Notes under the pieces: model-generated | Database searches by the model: none | Told to the model about the DNA's origin: nothing | Seen by the model: the letters and a program-made list of their open reading frames with translations, nothing else | Shown: positions 6,605-7,217 of the stretch, piece by piece | Layout: each line of letters begins with the position of its first letter | Position numbering within the stretch: the stretch's first letter is position 1 | Position numbers and translations under genes: made by a program | Assembly: GCA_947463105.1 (NCBI GenBank) | Contig: CANHSD010000138.1 | Location: forward strand, 1 to 7,217 | Source: Chitinophagaceae bacterium | Lineage (GTDB): Bacteria > Bacteroidota > Bacteroidia > Chitinophagales > Chitinophagaceae | DNA length: 7,217 nt | Direction: 5' to 3'

Positions 6605-7216
6605 TTAAATCACTGCTCTTTTTTTAAGCTCATCGATCAGAAGTGCTGGAGATTTAAAATGAATACATTGTATACCACAAACTTCAGCAGCTTTGATATT
6701 TCTGAGGTTATCATCAATAAATAAAGTTTCAGAAGCATCTATTCCAAACCTGGATAAGGTTAACTCATAAATTTCAAGAAAAGGTTTTCTTGTTTTTTCT
6801 TCACCAGATACAATGCGACCATCAAACCAGTGTAAAAAATCAAATAATTCTAAAGCACGTGGGAAAGTTTCGGCACTCCAGTTAGTGAGTGCATAGATCC
6901 GGTGTTGATTATTTGATTTAAGCAGCTTAAGAACCTCAACAGTGCCTTCAATAGGTCCGTTGAGCATCTCTTCCCATCTTTTATAAAATGCAAGGATATA
7001 ATCGCTCTTATCGGGGTATAAAGAAAGGAGTAAATCATTGGCTTCTTGTATACTTCTGCCACCATCCTGCTCTTCATTCCAAGACATTGTACAAATGTTA
7101 TCCAAAAAATCTTTTCTTTCACGATCATCGGTGATGATCTTTTTGTACATATACTCTGGATTCCAATCTATCAACACACCACCGAGATCAAAAATGATAT
7201 TCTTTATTTGTTTCAT
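6605..7216 (-). CDS. HAD-superfamily hydrolase, subfamily IA, YihX-like phosphatase
   Basis: This is a soluble 203-residue cytoplasmic phosphatase-type protein. Motif I is FDLGGVLIDWNP (residues 9-20), with nucleophile Asp10. Position 12, usually the acid/base Asp of DxD, is Gly, as in E. coli YihX (DLGNV), an alpha-D-glucose-1-phosphate phosphatase. Motif II is the Thr of ALTNWS (Thr111), motif III is Lys144 in TRKPFLEIY, and motif IV is FIDDN (Asp168-Asp169) followed by NIKAAEVCGI. The region between motifs I and II (about 20-90) is the all-helical C1 cap typical of subfamily IA. The length matches YihX-like proteins (about 200), and motif I lies at the usual distance from the ATG at 7214-7216, so the gene is probably complete although its start is one base from the window edge. 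Its TAA abuts the feoB TGA. The actual substrate cannot be read from sequence; sugar phosphates are a family-based guess. Confidence 0.93.
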   Translation of the reverse strand: MKQIKNIIFDLGGVLIDWNPEYMYKKIITDDRERKDFLDNICTMSWNEEQDGGRSIQEANDLLLSLYPDKSDYILAFYKRWEEMLNGPIEGTVEVLKLLKSNNQHRIYALTNWSAETFPRALELFDFLHWFDGRIVSGEEKTRKPFLEIYELTLSRFGIDASETLFIDDNLRNIKAAEVCGIQCIHFKSPALLIDELKKRAVI

Positions 7217-7217
7217 C

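Noticed and set aside
6594..6625. feoB 3' end with a T7 run as an intrinsic terminator.
   Set aside because: No stable GC-rich inverted repeat directly precedes the T-run; only a 4-base TTAA pairing is present.
1..7217. tRNA or rRNA genes, CRISPR arrays, insertion sequences, phage genes or a defence system.
   Set aside because: Nearly every base is in recognisable housekeeping or conserved genes; no repeats, transposase motifs or RNA gene signatures were found by reading either strand.

Overview
The window looks like chromosomal DNA of a member of the Bacteroidota, probably near the Chitinophagaceae. Four things suggest this: an IPExxxVDY-family protein (a family essentially confined to this phylum), a very short pterin carbinolamine dehydratase, an AT-rich composition with mostly A/T-rich translation starts and little Shine-Dalgarno signal, and TAnnTTTG-type -7 promoter elements in the only sizeable intergenic gap. 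The taxon is an inference from protein character, not from a database comparison.

Layout, left to right. (1) A plus-strand selenium pair: the 3' part of selU/mnmH (tRNA 2-selenouridine synthase, N-terminus cut by the window edge) overlaps selD (selenophosphate synthase) by 14 bases. (2) After a 17-base convergent gap comes a minus-strand operon, transcribed right to left: a secreted M28 zinc peptidase with a C-terminal PDZ domain, then the IPExxxVDY-family protein (1-base stop/start overlap, TAATG), then a 75-residue 4a-hydroxytetrahydrobiopterin dehydratase (3-base gap). (3) A 124-base divergent promoter region separates the peptidase from feoB, a plus-strand ferrous iron transporter with no feoA beside it. 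(4) feoB meets, with no base between the two stop codons, a minus-strand HAD-superfamily (subfamily IA, YihX-like) phosphatase whose start lies one base from the right edge.

How the genes work together. SelD makes selenophosphate from selenide and ATP, and SelU uses it to convert 2-thiouridine to 2-selenouridine at the wobble position of certain tRNAs, so this pair is a complete supply-and-use module for tRNA selenation. No selA, selB, tRNA-Sec or in-frame UGA gene is visible. The peptidase operon groups proteins with no obvious common pathway. FeoB and the HAD phosphatase appear independent of each other.

Coding density is very high. I see no RNA genes, insertion sequences, phage genes, CRISPR arrays or notable repeats, and no convincing intrinsic terminators. 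I found no clear undescribed system. The most useful second looks are the IPExxxVDY protein of unknown function and its in-frame abutment to the dehydratase gene, the altered G4/G5 nucleotide-binding motifs of FeoB, and the promoter/start-codon arrangement in the divergent gap.
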